From MPNP01 sp965116235 (GTDB lineage Bacteria; Pseudomonadota; Alphaproteobacteria; Rhodobacterales; Rhodobacteraceae): 64,000 bases of DNA. Both the position numbers and the translations under genes were made by a program. The stretch lies in NCBI GenBank assembly GCA_965116235.1, contig OZ220496.1:2356001-2420000 (forward strand). Reading direction: 5' to 3'. Below, one piece after another: positions 34,476 to 43,052 of the stretch (the first letter of the stretch is position 1; every line of letters begins with the position of its first letter). Below the pieces are notes generated by a model. The model saw only the letters and a program-made list of their open reading frames with translations. It was not told the DNA's origin and ran no database searches.

Positions 34476-35093
34476 ATGAATCAGCCCAACGGATACACCT
34501 TTCCCAAGCGAGGGGATGAGTACTGGAAGTTCACCCGCCCAGAACCCTTTGCCGAGATTGCTCCCGGCGATTCGCAAGATCTTCCTTCCGGCGTTTCCCG
34601 ATTGGTTCACGCTACAGCAGAACTGTTTGCCAATTACAATCAGTACAAAGTGGTTGTCACCGATTCAGGTGTTGAAGTGCCACAATCCCTGAGCAAACTG
34701 AAACCCGGCTTGGAAATTCGGTCACTGAACAATTTGAGGTCAGAACAAGACAGCGGGTTTCAGAATAATTTTCGTGACCTTGAAAAGTCTTTGGACAAGC
34801 CAATTCCACGGCCTTTTGCCCGATATTGCATTGACAATTCCCGAGTTGGATTCCGCCTTCTGGCAAAACAGACGGTCCCTGTTCCGGTCGTTATCGATTA
34901 TTCCGACCATCTGCAAGGCAAGTCCGAACTTTTCTACAACCGAATCAAGATAGAAAAGGGTGCCGAACTGACCTTGATCGAGATTGGAAGTCCCTGGTCT
35001 TCAGCCAATCACGTCACCGAAATTGAAGTGGATGAGAACGGTCGCCTCACCACTTTCGCGTACTTCATGGCAACGACGATGCCACAACCCTGA
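34476..35093 (+). CDS. sufD: SufD, N-terminal part, interrupted by a frameshift
   Basis: ATG 34476 opens the SufD frame (MNQPNGYTFPKRGDEYWKFTRP). The first 190 residues match the family, with QTVPVPVVIDYSDHLQGKSELFYNRIKIEKGAELTLIE as the beginning of the beta-helix. After DENGRLT the frame leaves homology and stops at TGA 35091-35093. The second half continues in another frame from about 35051. Adding one base near 35046-35053 would restore RLTHFRVLHGNDDATTLTHQ and a protein of about 398 residues. SufD is normally essential where SUF is the only system, so a sequence error is as likely as a true mutation. Confidence 0.75.
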   Translation: MNQPNGYTFPKRGDEYWKFTRPEPFAEIAPGDSQDLPSGVSRLVHATAELFANYNQYKVVVTDSGVEVPQSLSKLKPGLEIRSLNNLRSEQDSGFQNNFRDLEKSLDKPIPRPFARYCIDNSRVGFRLLAKQTVPVPVVIDYSDHLQGKSELFYNRIKIEKGAELTLIEIGSPWSSANHVTEIEVDENGRLTTFAYFMATTMPQP

Positions 35094-35671
35094 CCCATCA
35101 GTTTTCTACGCTGGCCCAGGATGCATCGCTGTTGTCATTTACTTATAATGGCAATGTGGCACTGACCCGAAATGAATACATTGTTGAGCTGAGCGGCAAT
35201 AACGGCAACGCATTCGTTTCAGGCATTTTTGCCGGCCGAGGCTCCAAGCATCATGATGATACGGTCTTTATCAATCACAAAGGGCTGCACTGCACAAGCC
35301 GACAGGTTTTCAGGAAGGTTCTTGACGATGGTGCCGTCGGGGTTTTTCAGGGCAAAATTCTGGTCGATCCCGGTTCGCAGAAAACAGATGGCTATCAGAA
35401 GAGTCAGGCATTGATGCTCGACCCAAGCAGTCAGTTTTTAGTTAAGCCTGAACTGGAAATTTATGCCGATGATGTGTCTTGCTCGCATGGCTCGACATGC
35501 GGGTCCATTGACGAAGATTCATTGTTTTATCTTAGATCCAGAGGCATTCCGAAAAGGCAGGCCGTGGCAATACTGGCCGAAGGTTTTCTGGCCGAGGTGT
35601 TCAGTGAATTCGACAACCAGTACGTGACAGAAACACTCAGCGAACTCCTGTCTTCTTCGCTGGTCGGTTAA
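35051..35671 (+). CDS. sufD: SufD, C-terminal part, downstream of the frameshift
   Basis: The frame from about 35051 carries the second half of SufD: HFRVLHGNDDATTLTHQFSTLAQDASLLSF, then ALTRNEYIVELSGNNGNAFVSGIFAGRG, HKGLHCTSRQVFRKVLDDGAVGVFQGKILV, and the conserved end CSHGSTCGSIDEDSLFYLRSRGIPKRQA. The His and Cys contributing to the cluster site at the SufB interface are in this part. As a separate gene only a TTG at 35132 could start it, without a clear ribosome-binding site. The residues are well conserved, which argues that the shift is recent or artefactual. Two bases separate its last codon region from the next gene's leader. Confidence 0.75.
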   Translation, partial: HFRVLHGNDDATTLTHQFSTLAQDASLLSFTYNGNVALTRNEYIVELSGNNGNAFVSGIFAGRGSKHHDDTVFINHKGLHCTSRQVFRKVLDDGAVGVFQGKILVDPGSQKTDGYQKSQALMLDPSSQFLVKPELEIYADDVSCSHGSTCGSIDEDSLFYLRSRGIPKRQAVAILAEGFLAEVFSEFDNQYVTETLSELLSSSLVG

Positions 35672-35675
35672 GCCG

Positions 35676-36197
35676 ATGATGCTCCTGAGGGAAGTATTGA
35701 GCAGTTATTATCGTCCACGACAAGTTCTCAGGGCAAAACTGGAAGCAACTGGTGAGGGCAAGGCCTTTGCCTATCTGTTACTTGGCTGTGTCATGCATTA
35801 CTGCGGGCAGCTGCCCAAGTTGCATTCATCCGCTGTGGCATTTCATCAAGACATTCCAATCGCCGGAAATTTAGCAGGAAATTTCTTCGGCATGATTATA
35901 GTGGCTCCGTTCATGTTTTATGTGCTGGCCGTGAGTGGGCGCCTTCTGGTCGGTCTCATGGGGTGGGATATCAGTTGGAGCCGAGCTCGGGTTGCACTGT
36001 TTTGGGCATTTCTAATCGTTTTTCCCATGTCATTGATGAACGGGATCTTGTGGGCTGTCCTCATGAATGAAACCGTTCACCGGATTTTACAGGCGGTCAT
36101 CTTTGCAGTGTTCTTGGGTTTTTGGCTGTATGCCCTATATGTTGCCAAGAGTTTGGTGAAGCCTGCAAAAGCCGATCCAGAACCGGAAACGTCGTAA
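35676..36197 (+). CDS. Yip1-family membrane protein
   Basis: The 173-aa protein has about four to five membrane helices (for example AYLLLGCVMHYCGQ, FFGMIIVAPFMFYVLAVSG, ALFWAFLIVFPMSLMNGILWAV and LQAVIFAVFLGFWLYALYV) with an N-terminal RPRQVLRAK segment typical of Yip1-like proteins beside suf genes. The start lies four bases after the sufD stop. Function is unknown. Together with the next gene it forms a conserved pair in suf operons of related bacteria, perhaps as membrane anchor. Confidence 0.8.
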   Translation: MMLLREVLSSYYRPRQVLRAKLEATGEGKAFAYLLLGCVMHYCGQLPKLHSSAVAFHQDIPIAGNLAGNFFGMIIVAPFMFYVLAVSGRLLVGLMGWDISWSRARVALFWAFLIVFPMSLMNGILWAVLMNETVHRILQAVIFAVFLGFWLYALYVAKSLVKPAKADPEPETS

Positions 36198-36233
36198 GCG
36201 AGCAACAATCAGCAAGGAAAGACAGTTCACTTG

Positions 36234-36818
36234 ATGGGCGCAACGATCCGGGATCTTCTTCTCCTCACTCTGCGATCACCGCGGAAGGGTACACAGGGTT
36301 TCATGCAACTCAAGCTGGCCGAAGGCGAGCTGTATGCAATGGCTTTGCTCGTTTGCATCGTCGCTTCGATCGGTACCTATCTCCAATTTGTGCTGATCAC
36401 TTCGCAAGCGAATGTCAGCACCGTGCTGGGAATCACATACACTCCCTTCAGCATGGCTCTGTTCAATCTTGGCAGTTTTGTCGTGCTGTTGTTGCTGACT
36501 CTTCTGCTGGGGCGACTGTTCGGCGGAACGGGAACATTTGTCCAGACACTCAAAGGATTGACCTGGCTGCAATTCATCGGATTGATCATGCAGTTTTTTG
36601 TCCTGTTTTCCGAGCTTGTCATACCCATTCTGTCTTCGACACTTTCGGCGATAGCTATCGTCTACTATACCGTCCTGTACTGCAAGGTCGTCTCTGTGAT
36701 TCACGGCTTCAAGTCGGCCCTTCTGGTCTTTTTGGCCATCATTTTTCTTTTCATGATCGTCTTTTTGGCCCTCTCTTCATTGCTCGTAGGATACTTGCCC
36801 GATGTCAGCCCCGTATGA
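36234..36818 (+). CDS. Yip1-family membrane protein, second copy
   Basis: The 194-aa protein has about five hydrophobic helices and starts TIRDLLLLTLRSPRKGTQGFM. Helices are near residues 33-50 (YAMALLVCIVASIGTYLQ), 75-95, 112-150 (FIGLIMQFFVLFSELVIPILS) and 165-187. ATG 36234 is preferred to the TTG just before it. Its end overlaps sufS by 17 bases. It is not a close duplicate of the preceding Yip1 protein, so the pair is old. Function is unassigned. Confidence 0.8.
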   Translation: MGATIRDLLLLTLRSPRKGTQGFMQLKLAEGELYAMALLVCIVASIGTYLQFVLITSQANVSTVLGITYTPFSMALFNLGSFVVLLLLTLLLGRLFGGTGTFVQTLKGLTWLQFIGLIMQFFVLFSELVIPILSSTLSAIAIVYYTVLYCKVVSVIHGFKSALLVFLAIIFLFMIVFLALSSLLVGYLPDVSPV

Positions 36819-38031
36819 TATCACGGCTGTTCGAAAGGATTTTCCGATTCTGGACAAGACGGTCAACGGCTGTCCCCTGGTTTATCTTGACAATGGGGCG
36901 TCAGCCCAGAAACCAAAGACGGTCATCGATACTGTAACCCGCTTCTATCTGGATGAGTATGCCAACGTCCATCGTGGTCTGCATTACCTTTCCAACAACG
37001 CGACCGAACGATACGAGCGGGTCCGAGAAGTCATACGAAGATTTATCAATGCCAAGTCGGCCGAAGAGATCGTTTACACCACCGGCACGACTGAAGGGAT
37101 AAACATTGTCGCATACAGCTGGGGGCTGCCACGTCTGAAGTCGGGCGATGAAATCATTCTATCGCTGCTGGAACACCATTCGAATATTGTACCGTGGAAC
37201 ATTTTACGCGAGAAGCTGGGCATAGCGTTGAAATGGGTCTCACCGGACAATCGGGGAAATCTTCACCCGCGGGACTTTGCCCGGCTGATCACTCCCAAAA
37301 CCCGGTTAATCGCTGTTACGCATACTTCCAATGTATTGGGCACAATCGTCGATGTGAAATCGATCGTGGACTGTGCCCATCAAACCGATATCCCCGTTTT
37401 GGTTGATGCCTCCCAGTCATCGGTACACATGCCCATCGACGTTCAGTCTCTTGACGTCGATTTTCTCGTTATCACGGGGCATAAAATCTATGGTCCGACC
37501 GCCTCTGGAGCGCTGTACATCAATGCACGACACCATGATGACTTTAGGCCGTTCAAGGGTGGCGGCGACATGATCAGGGAGGTTACGCAGGATTATGTAA
37601 CCTACAACACCATTCCCCATCGGTTGGAAGCCGGAACGCCGGCCATAGCGCAAATGATTGGGTTGGGAGCGGCACTGGATTATGTCTCAAGTCTGGGGCT
37701 GGACAATATTCAGGCTCATGAAAATCAGCTGCGTGACCATGCCTTGGAGCGATTTAGGGAGTTGAACGGGCTCCGGTTATTTGGTGCGCCTGAGAAGCAG
37801 AGCGCAATTTTTTCTTTTGATCTCGAGGGTGTCGGCCATCCCCATGACATGTCAACCATATTGGATCAAAAGGGGATAGCGGTCCGAGCCGGACATCATT
37901 GTGCTCAGCCGCTGATGGATCATTTGGGAGTCTCAGCCACTTGTCGGGCATCTTTCGGTCTGTACAATACAATCGATGAAATCGATCAGTTGATTGAAGG
38001 GCTGAAACTGTGTCAACGATTGTTCAACTGA
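36802..38031 (+). CDS. sufS: Cysteine desulfurase SufS
   Basis: The 409-aa class II desulfurase supplies sulfur to SufB via SufE/SufU-type carriers. Motifs: FPILDKTVNGCPLVYLDNGASAQKP, NVHRGLHYLSNNATERYE, the PLP Lys in ITGHKIYGPTASGALY, and the class II active-site RAGHHCAQPLM with the persulfide Cys. The ATG at 36802 lies inside the end of the Yip1 gene. It is the last suf gene here: no SufA, SufT or SufE gene follows, and phoR begins 56 bases later. Confidence 0.96.
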   Translation: MSAPYDITAVRKDFPILDKTVNGCPLVYLDNGASAQKPKTVIDTVTRFYLDEYANVHRGLHYLSNNATERYERVREVIRRFINAKSAEEIVYTTGTTEGINIVAYSWGLPRLKSGDEIILSLLEHHSNIVPWNILREKLGIALKWVSPDNRGNLHPRDFARLITPKTRLIAVTHTSNVLGTIVDVKSIVDCAHQTDIPVLVDASQSSVHMPIDVQSLDVDFLVITGHKIYGPTASGALYINARHHDDFRPFKGGGDMIREVTQDYVTYNTIPHRLEAGTPAIAQMIGLGAALDYVSSLGLDNIQAHENQLRDHALERFRELNGLRLFGAPEKQSAIFSFDLEGVGHPHDMSTILDQKGIAVRAGHHCAQPLMDHLGVSATCRASFGLYNTIDEIDQLIEGLKLCQRLFN

Positions 38032-38086
38032 ATTTAACAAAAGTTACACCTGTTCTCCCGGTGCATCGCTAAATTGATCCACTGGT

Positions 38087-39151
38087 ATGTCAGGCTTTCC
38101 TCCAGTGATCCGCGAGCTCGTCAGCGGCATTCCCGTTCCCTTGATGCTAGTGGGGAACGGCATGAAGATACTGGTCGCCAATGAAGAGGCCGAAAAGTTC
38201 TATAATGCCAAGCTTGAGGGCACATCACTTTATGTCTATCTGCGACAGCCTGAAGCCATGGGATGCATACAGCAGGTCGTGAACGGTCACAGCGAAGTTA
38301 CATCCCGCATATCGGAAATCCGGAATGAATTCGAAATCTCGCTGAATCTCAAGGTGAAGCGGTTGCATTTGGATCAGGAAGAACAGCCTGTGCTGCTGAT
38401 CTCGTTCCACGACGTCACATACATCGACGAAGCCGAAGAGATGCGGCGAGATTTTGTAGCCAATGTCAGCCACGAACTGAGGTCTCCTCTCACGGCCTTG
38501 TCAGGGTTCATTGAAACTTTGAGCACCGAAAGCTGGGACAACCGCAAAATTCGGGAAAAGTTTCTGAAGATCATGGCCGACGAAGCTGATCGGATGAGAC
38601 GTCTGGTCACCAATCTTCTTTCGCTGTCAAAAGTCGAGGCCAGCGAACGTTTGCCACCCACCACACCCGTCAATCTTCTGGAAATCATCGACATATCGCA
38701 GCACTCGATGAGGCATATCTCGCAACGGTTTGAGGTGCCAGTCGTCGTGGACTGTGAATGTTCAGACCTGCTTATTCACGGGGACAAGGATCAGCTGATA
38801 CAGGTCTTCAACAATCTGCTGGAAAATGCCATCAAATACAGCACGAAGAACAGCAAGGTATGGATTGAATGTGACATTGACCGGTGCGGTCCTGAACAGT
38901 CATTCATTCGCGTTGATGTCCGAGATCGAGGAAGAGGGTTTGATCCGATCCATATCCCTCGCGTGACCGAACGATTTTATCGGGTGGACAAGCACCGGTC
39001 GCGCGAGATGTCGGGCACTGGACTGGGGCTGGCCATCGTCAAGCACATCGTCAACCGTCATCGTGGACGTCTGCTTATTGAAAGCCAAGACGGCGAGGGC
39101 AGTGTGTTCACCGTTTTGCTGCCCCTTACGAAAGCTGGAGAAATGTCATAA
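38087..39151 (+). CDS. phoR: Phosphate regulon sensor kinase PhoR, soluble type
   Basis: The 354-aa kinase has an N-terminal PAS domain (IPVPLMLVGNGMKILVANEEAEKF), a HisKA domain with the phospho-acceptor His in FVANVSHELRSPLTALSGF near residue 130, and a HATPase domain (NNLLENAIKYSTKNS, DRGRGFDPIHIPRVTERFYRVD, GTGLGLAIVKHIV). No membrane helix is present, unlike enterobacterial PhoR, so sensing is probably by contact with PhoU and the Pst ATPase. It heads the phoR-pstB-phoU-phoB cluster. The usual pstSCA genes are missing from the 78-base gap before pstB. Confidence 0.92.
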   Translation: MSGFPPVIRELVSGIPVPLMLVGNGMKILVANEEAEKFYNAKLEGTSLYVYLRQPEAMGCIQQVVNGHSEVTSRISEIRNEFEISLNLKVKRLHLDQEEQPVLLISFHDVTYIDEAEEMRRDFVANVSHELRSPLTALSGFIETLSTESWDNRKIREKFLKIMADEADRMRRLVTNLLSLSKVEASERLPPTTPVNLLEIIDISQHSMRHISQRFEVPVVVDCECSDLLIHGDKDQLIQVFNNLLENAIKYSTKNSKVWIECDIDRCGPEQSFIRVDVRDRGRGFDPIHIPRVTERFYRVDKHRSREMSGTGLGLAIVKHIVNRHRGRLLIESQDGEGSVFTVLLPLTKAGEMS

Positions 39152-39229
39152 AACTATAACACAAATTCTCTACAATTCTTGCGCTGACGCTGCTAGTTAT
39201 AGAAGCGTAGGATGTATGTGAGGAATGCA

Positions 39230-40030
39230 ATGGATTTGCAAGTGAATGGCGCTTCAGCCTCGGCCAATGTTGACAACAAGAAGGTCTTGGCCAAGGATGT
39301 CTGTGTCAGTTATGGCGACAAGCAGGCATTGTTTGACGTATCCATCGATATTCCCGACAAGACTGTAACGTCGCTGATCGGCCCCTCGGGATGTGGCAAA
39401 TCCACCTTCCTGCGGTGTATCAACCGGATGAACGATACCATTCCCAACTGCCTGGTTTCAGGACGCATTGAGATTGATGGCGAAGATATACACCACCGAT
39501 CTGTTGACCCGGTTCATCTGCGGGCCCGCGTCGGGATGGTTTTTCAAAAGCCCAATCCCTTTCCGAAGTCGATTTTCGACAACGTAGCGTACGGGCCCAA
39601 AATTCATGGTATGGCCAATAATCGGACTGAATTGGAGGCGATTGTTGAGAGTGCACTGACCCGTGCGGCTCTCTGGGACGAAGTGAAGGATCGGCTTGGG
39701 GAACCGGGTACCGGCCTGTCGGGGGGACAGCAGCAACGGCTGTGCATTGCCCGAGCCGTGGCCACGCAACCTGAAATCTTGCTGATGGATGAACCCTGTT
39801 CAGCACTTGACCCGATTGCTACGTCCCAGATCGAGGACCTTATTGATCAACTCCGCACAAAGTATTCCGTTGTTATCGTAACCCACTCCATGTCGCAGGC
39901 CGCCCGAATTAGCCAGATGACAGCTTTCTTTCACCTTGGCAGTCTCGTTGAGCACGATGCCACAAAAAAGATATTCCACAACCCCGAAGATGAGCGCACC
40001 GAAAGTTATATCACCGGGCGTATTGGCTAG
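39230..40030 (+). CDS. pstB: Phosphate ABC transporter ATPase PstB
   Basis: The 266-aa ATPase drives phosphate uptake with PstCA and signals to PhoR. Walker A (GPSGCGKSTFLRC), the PstB-typical FQKPNPFPKSIFDNVAYGP, signature (LSGGQQQRLCIARA), Walker B (ILLMDEPCSALDP) and switch His (VTHSMSQAARI) are complete. ATG 39230 with a nearby GAGGA is preferred over ATG 39212. No genes for PstS, PstC or PstA are adjacent. They must be elsewhere, or the ATPase has a signalling role only. Confidence 0.95.
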   Translation: MDLQVNGASASANVDNKKVLAKDVCVSYGDKQALFDVSIDIPDKTVTSLIGPSGCGKSTFLRCINRMNDTIPNCLVSGRIEIDGEDIHHRSVDPVHLRARVGMVFQKPNPFPKSIFDNVAYGPKIHGMANNRTELEAIVESALTRAALWDEVKDRLGEPGTGLSGGQQQRLCIARAVATQPEILLMDEPCSALDPIATSQIEDLIDQLRTKYSVVIVTHSMSQAARISQMTAFFHLGSLVEHDATKKIFHNPEDERTESYITGRIG

Positions 40031-40046
40031 GCCGACGGGAAACAGC

Positions 40047-40757
40047 ATGGAATCCAAGCACATACATGCTGCATTCGACGAAGAACTGGAGAAAATTACG
40101 ACCCAGATCATGATTATGGGGGGACTGGTTGAGAATGCCTTGCGGCAGGCTTCCAAATCGCTGATTCGCAAGGACATTGAAAAAGCTGGTTCAGTTATCG
40201 TGGATGATAACCGCATTGATCGGCTTGAAGAGCAGATTACAGTCGCGGCCATAGAGGTCCTGGCCCTCCGACAGCCTCAGGCCAGCGATCTGCGGGCAGT
40301 CATTGCCGTCATGAAAATTGCTTCCAGCCTGGAGCGGGTTGGCGACTATGCCCGCAACATTGCCAAGAGAACTCCAGAAATTGTCCAAGGGGCAACAACC
40401 GGAGACTTGAATTCTGGTTCCATCAAGCGTCTTTCGAAGGCCGTTCAGAGACAGATCAAGTCATCGCTGGACTCATTCATGCAGCAGGATCTTGAACAGG
40501 CCCAGGAAATAATCGCTCGTGATGAAGAAATCGATCAAATGTACAACGCGCTCTTTCGAGAATACCTGACTCACATGATGGAAGATCCGCGTACGATTTC
40601 ATCAACCATGCATTATCTGTTCATTGCCAAGAATCTTGAGAGGATAGGGGACCATACAACGGCGATCGCCGAACAGGTAATTTACATGGTTTCGGGCTCG
40701 ATTCCCAAGGATGGGCGTCCTAAACTCGTTTCAACCTCATACGATTTGTCGGACTGA
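40047..40757 (+). CDS. phoU: Phosphate signalling protein PhoU
   Basis: The 236-aa protein consists of two three-helix PhoU domains with typical metal-site segments: DDNRIDRLEEQI and ALRQPQASDLRAVIAVMKIASSLERVGDYARNIAKR in the first, REYLTHMMEDPRTISSTMHYLFIAKNLERIGDHTTAIAEQV in the second. PhoU links Pst activity to PhoR and restrains phosphate uptake. ATG 40047 has a GGGA box upstream; the frame extends back to 39936 without support. It starts 16 bases after pstB and ends nine bases before phoB. Confidence 0.95.
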   Translation: MESKHIHAAFDEELEKITTQIMIMGGLVENALRQASKSLIRKDIEKAGSVIVDDNRIDRLEEQITVAAIEVLALRQPQASDLRAVIAVMKIASSLERVGDYARNIAKRTPEIVQGATTGDLNSGSIKRLSKAVQRQIKSSLDSFMQQDLEQAQEIIARDEEIDQMYNALFREYLTHMMEDPRTISSTMHYLFIAKNLERIGDHTTAIAEQVIYMVSGSIPKDGRPKLVSTSYDLSD

Positions 40758-40766
40758 ACCGAGCTA

Positions 40767-41459
40767 ATGAGCGAACGACCCAGCCCATCCGTATTGATTG
40801 TCGAAGACAATGCGTCGCATATGGAGCTCTTGTCATACAACATCGAAGCGGCCGGGTTCGATGTTCTCAAGGCTACTGATGGCCGGGCGGCCTTGGCTCT
40901 GATCAAGGAACGGAAACCAGACATTCTCCTGCTTGACTGGATGTTGCCTCATCTGTCCGGGATTGAGATCTGTTCGTATATTCGGTCATCCAAGAAGTTT
41001 CAAGACATTCCGATTATCATCGTATCAGCCCGGGAAGACGAGGAAGACCGTGTTAGCGGCTTGGAATCTGGTGCCGATGACTATGTGGTGAAGCCGTTTC
41101 TGGTTTCGGAGCTCATTGCTCGTATTCGGGCCAATATTCGGCGAACTCGACCGTCCTCGGTTGGGCAGAAGGTATCTTACGAAGACATCGTTCTTGATTC
41201 CGAACAGCATCGCGTTTATCGGGACGGAAAAATCATCAAGATGGGTCCAACGGAATACAATTTGCTGGCCACATTCATCGAGAGACCGGGGCGGGTCTGG
41301 TCTCGCAACCAGCTCTTGGACCGGATCTGGGGACGAAGCATTCATGTCGAGGTTCGCACCGTGGATGTCCATATCGGCCGCTTGAGAAAATCCTTGTGTA
41401 AACACGGTGGACGCGATCTGCTTCGCACCATTCGTGGAACCGGTTACTCGCTCGGCTAG
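40767..41459 (+). CDS. phoB: Phosphate regulon response regulator PhoB
   Basis: The 230-aa regulator has a receiver domain with the phospho-acceptor Asp in PDILLLDWMLPHLSGIEI (about residue 54) and the Lys in YVVKPFLVSELIARI, followed by an OmpR-type winged helix (PTEYNLLATFIERPGRVWSRNQLLDRIWG, RTVDVHIGRLRKSL, TIRGTGYSLG). It activates Pho-box promoters when phosphorylated by PhoR. It is the last gene of the cluster; a 196-base gap without recognised content precedes aroQ. Confidence 0.96.
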   Translation: MSERPSPSVLIVEDNASHMELLSYNIEAAGFDVLKATDGRAALALIKERKPDILLLDWMLPHLSGIEICSYIRSSKKFQDIPIIIVSAREDEEDRVSGLESGADDYVVKPFLVSELIARIRANIRRTRPSSVGQKVSYEDIVLDSEQHRVYRDGKIIKMGPTEYNLLATFIERPGRVWSRNQLLDRIWGRSIHVEVRTVDVHIGRLRKSLCKHGGRDLLRTIRGTGYSLG

Positions 41460-41655
41460 AACGGCCGTGCTTTCACACAAAACTCGTCCCGGTGTTCATT
41501 TTTCATTCTCGCTGGTAATGAGTGCAGGCGCAATTTTGTCGCGAGTTGTCCGAAAGTGGCTGGAAAGGTGGGGGCATGCCAAGTATATAGGCTTCAACAT
41601 GACCGTCTCAGATTCACTGGTCAAAAAGGCCGATAATAAGTATTATGTTACATAA

Positions 41656-42123
41656 ATGCGTTTGCCAATACAGGGTGACATCATTTCCATATTGATCATC
41701 AATGGTCCCAATCTCAATCTGCTGGGAACTCGCGAAACACGGCATTATGGTTCTTCAACCCTTGAAGCGATTAATGGCCAATGTCAGGAACTGGCTAAGG
41801 AGCTCAAGGTGGAAGTCGCATTTCTGCAGTCAAATCACGAGGGAACTCTTGTAGACAGCATCCAGGATGCAGAACGAAAGTACAAGGGTATAATACTGAA
41901 TGCCGGAGCTTACACCCACACTTCAATTGCTCTTGCAGACGCAATTCTAGGCGTACGATTGCCAGTGATTGAGGTTCACCTGTCCAATATCTATAAACGC
42001 GAAGGATTCCGACACCAATCCCACTTGTCTCCTGTCGTGGTCGGCGGCATTTTCGGGTTGGGTCCGATGGTATATTTACTGGCCATCCGGGCCATGGTCG
42101 ACTATCTGGACACAGCCGCTTGA
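41656..42123 (+). CDS. aroQ: 3-dehydroquinate dehydratase, type II
   Basis: The 155-aa enzyme dehydrates 3-dehydroquinate in the shikimate pathway. Signatures are INGPNLNLLGTRE, the catalytic Tyr segment HYGSSTLEAI, FLQSNHEGTLVDSIQ, ILNAGAYTHTSIALADAI and EVHLSNIYKREGFRHQS with the active-site His. An N-terminal extension of about ten residues precedes the usual ILIINGPN start, so the actual start may be a little downstream. It is separated from aroK and aroB by 36 kb and from phoB by 196 bases. It ends 34 bases from the convergent tsf stop. Confidence 0.95.
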   Translation: MRLPIQGDIISILIINGPNLNLLGTRETRHYGSSTLEAINGQCQELAKELKVEVAFLQSNHEGTLVDSIQDAERKYKGIILNAGAYTHTSIALADAILGVRLPVIEVHLSNIYKREGFRHQSHLSPVVVGGIFGLGPMVYLLAIRAMVDYLDTAA

Positions 42124-42156
42124 CAGTGGTGTCTGCGCCAATTTGCCAGCCGGTGA

Positions 42157-42981
42157 CTACCTTCCCTCGCCGACCTGCACCCGGACAAAGCCCTTGATGG
42201 TTATTTCCGCATCAGCTGTTGCCGCTTTGACTGTCTGATCTGGATTGATGACAAACTTTTGATTGATCAAGGTTTCTTCAGCCAGAAACTTCTTGATTCC
42301 ACCTTCGACGATCCGTTCGACAATACCTGCAGGCTTGCCAGCGTCGAGGGCCTTTTGGGTCAATATCTGCCTTTCGCGCTCAAGCTTTTCGGCTGGTACA
42401 TCCTCCTCGGACAAGGCAATCGGGTTGGTCGCGGCCACGTGCATGGCGACTTGCTTGCCCAGTTCAGATTTTGGCCCGTCATAGATAACCAAAACGGCAA
42501 TCTTGCCCATGCCGTCCTCAATCGCCGCATGAACATAACTTGCGATATTTTCTCCAGCAATCTTCTCCAACCGCGCAATAGTTATGTTCTCGCCAAGTGA
42601 AGCAATTTTACTGGCAATCAGTTCGGATACGCTTTCGTCGTCGACTTGGGCATTCAGCAGATCACCGAGGTTATCAACCTTGATCGCCGTTCGGCGGACT
42701 AGGTCGACGAGTTCGCGAAACTCGGCATTCTTGGCTACAAAGTCCGTTTCCGAGTTCACTTCAACTATGACGCCCGTACCGTTGTCGATAAACACCCCTG
42801 CAAGTCCGTCGGCAGCGGTGCGAGATGATTTCTTGGCAGCCTTGGACTTTCCTTTTGAGCGTAGCCAGTCAATGGCGGCTTCGAGATCGCCATCATTCTC
42901 TTGGAGGGCGTTCTTTGCGTCCATGATCCCGGCTCCCGACTGGGCCCGCAACTCTTTTACCATAGCAGCTGTGATCGCCAT
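42157..42981 (-). CDS. tsf: Elongation factor Ts
   Basis: The 274-aa guanine nucleotide exchange factor recycles EF-Tu. The N-terminal UBA-like region AAMVKELRAQSGAGIMDAKNAL and the conserved SETDFVAKNAEF are present, followed by two core domains; HVAATNPIALSEEDVP is the second signature. Length is close to that of alphaproteobacterial EF-Ts, and the protein ends FVRVQVGEG. It lies 71 bases downstream of rpsB and the two are expected to share a transcript. Confidence 0.96.
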   Translation of the reverse strand: MAITAAMVKELRAQSGAGIMDAKNALQENDGDLEAAIDWLRSKGKSKAAKKSSRTAADGLAGVFIDNGTGVIVEVNSETDFVAKNAEFRELVDLVRRTAIKVDNLGDLLNAQVDDESVSELIASKIASLGENITIARLEKIAGENIASYVHAAIEDGMGKIAVLVIYDGPKSELGKQVAMHVAATNPIALSEEDVPAEKLERERQILTQKALDAGKPAGIVERIVEGGIKKFLAEETLINQKFVINPDQTVKAATADAEITIKGFVRVQVGEGR

Positions 42982-43052
42982 GTTCAGACCTTTCTCAATT
43001 TGTTATTTAGCTTTTCTAAATGTTGGAAAAAAATATAAATTCGACATTCCGA

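Noticed and set aside
35040..35100. Programmed frameshift in sufD
   Set aside because: No slippery heptamer or stimulatory structure is evident at the shift site, so a mutation or sequence error is more likely.
36122..36937. Plus-strand frame of 271 codons across the two Yip1 genes and sufS
   Set aside because: It is out of register with three recognised genes and rich in Arg, His and Ser; both Yip1 frames give clean membrane helices instead.
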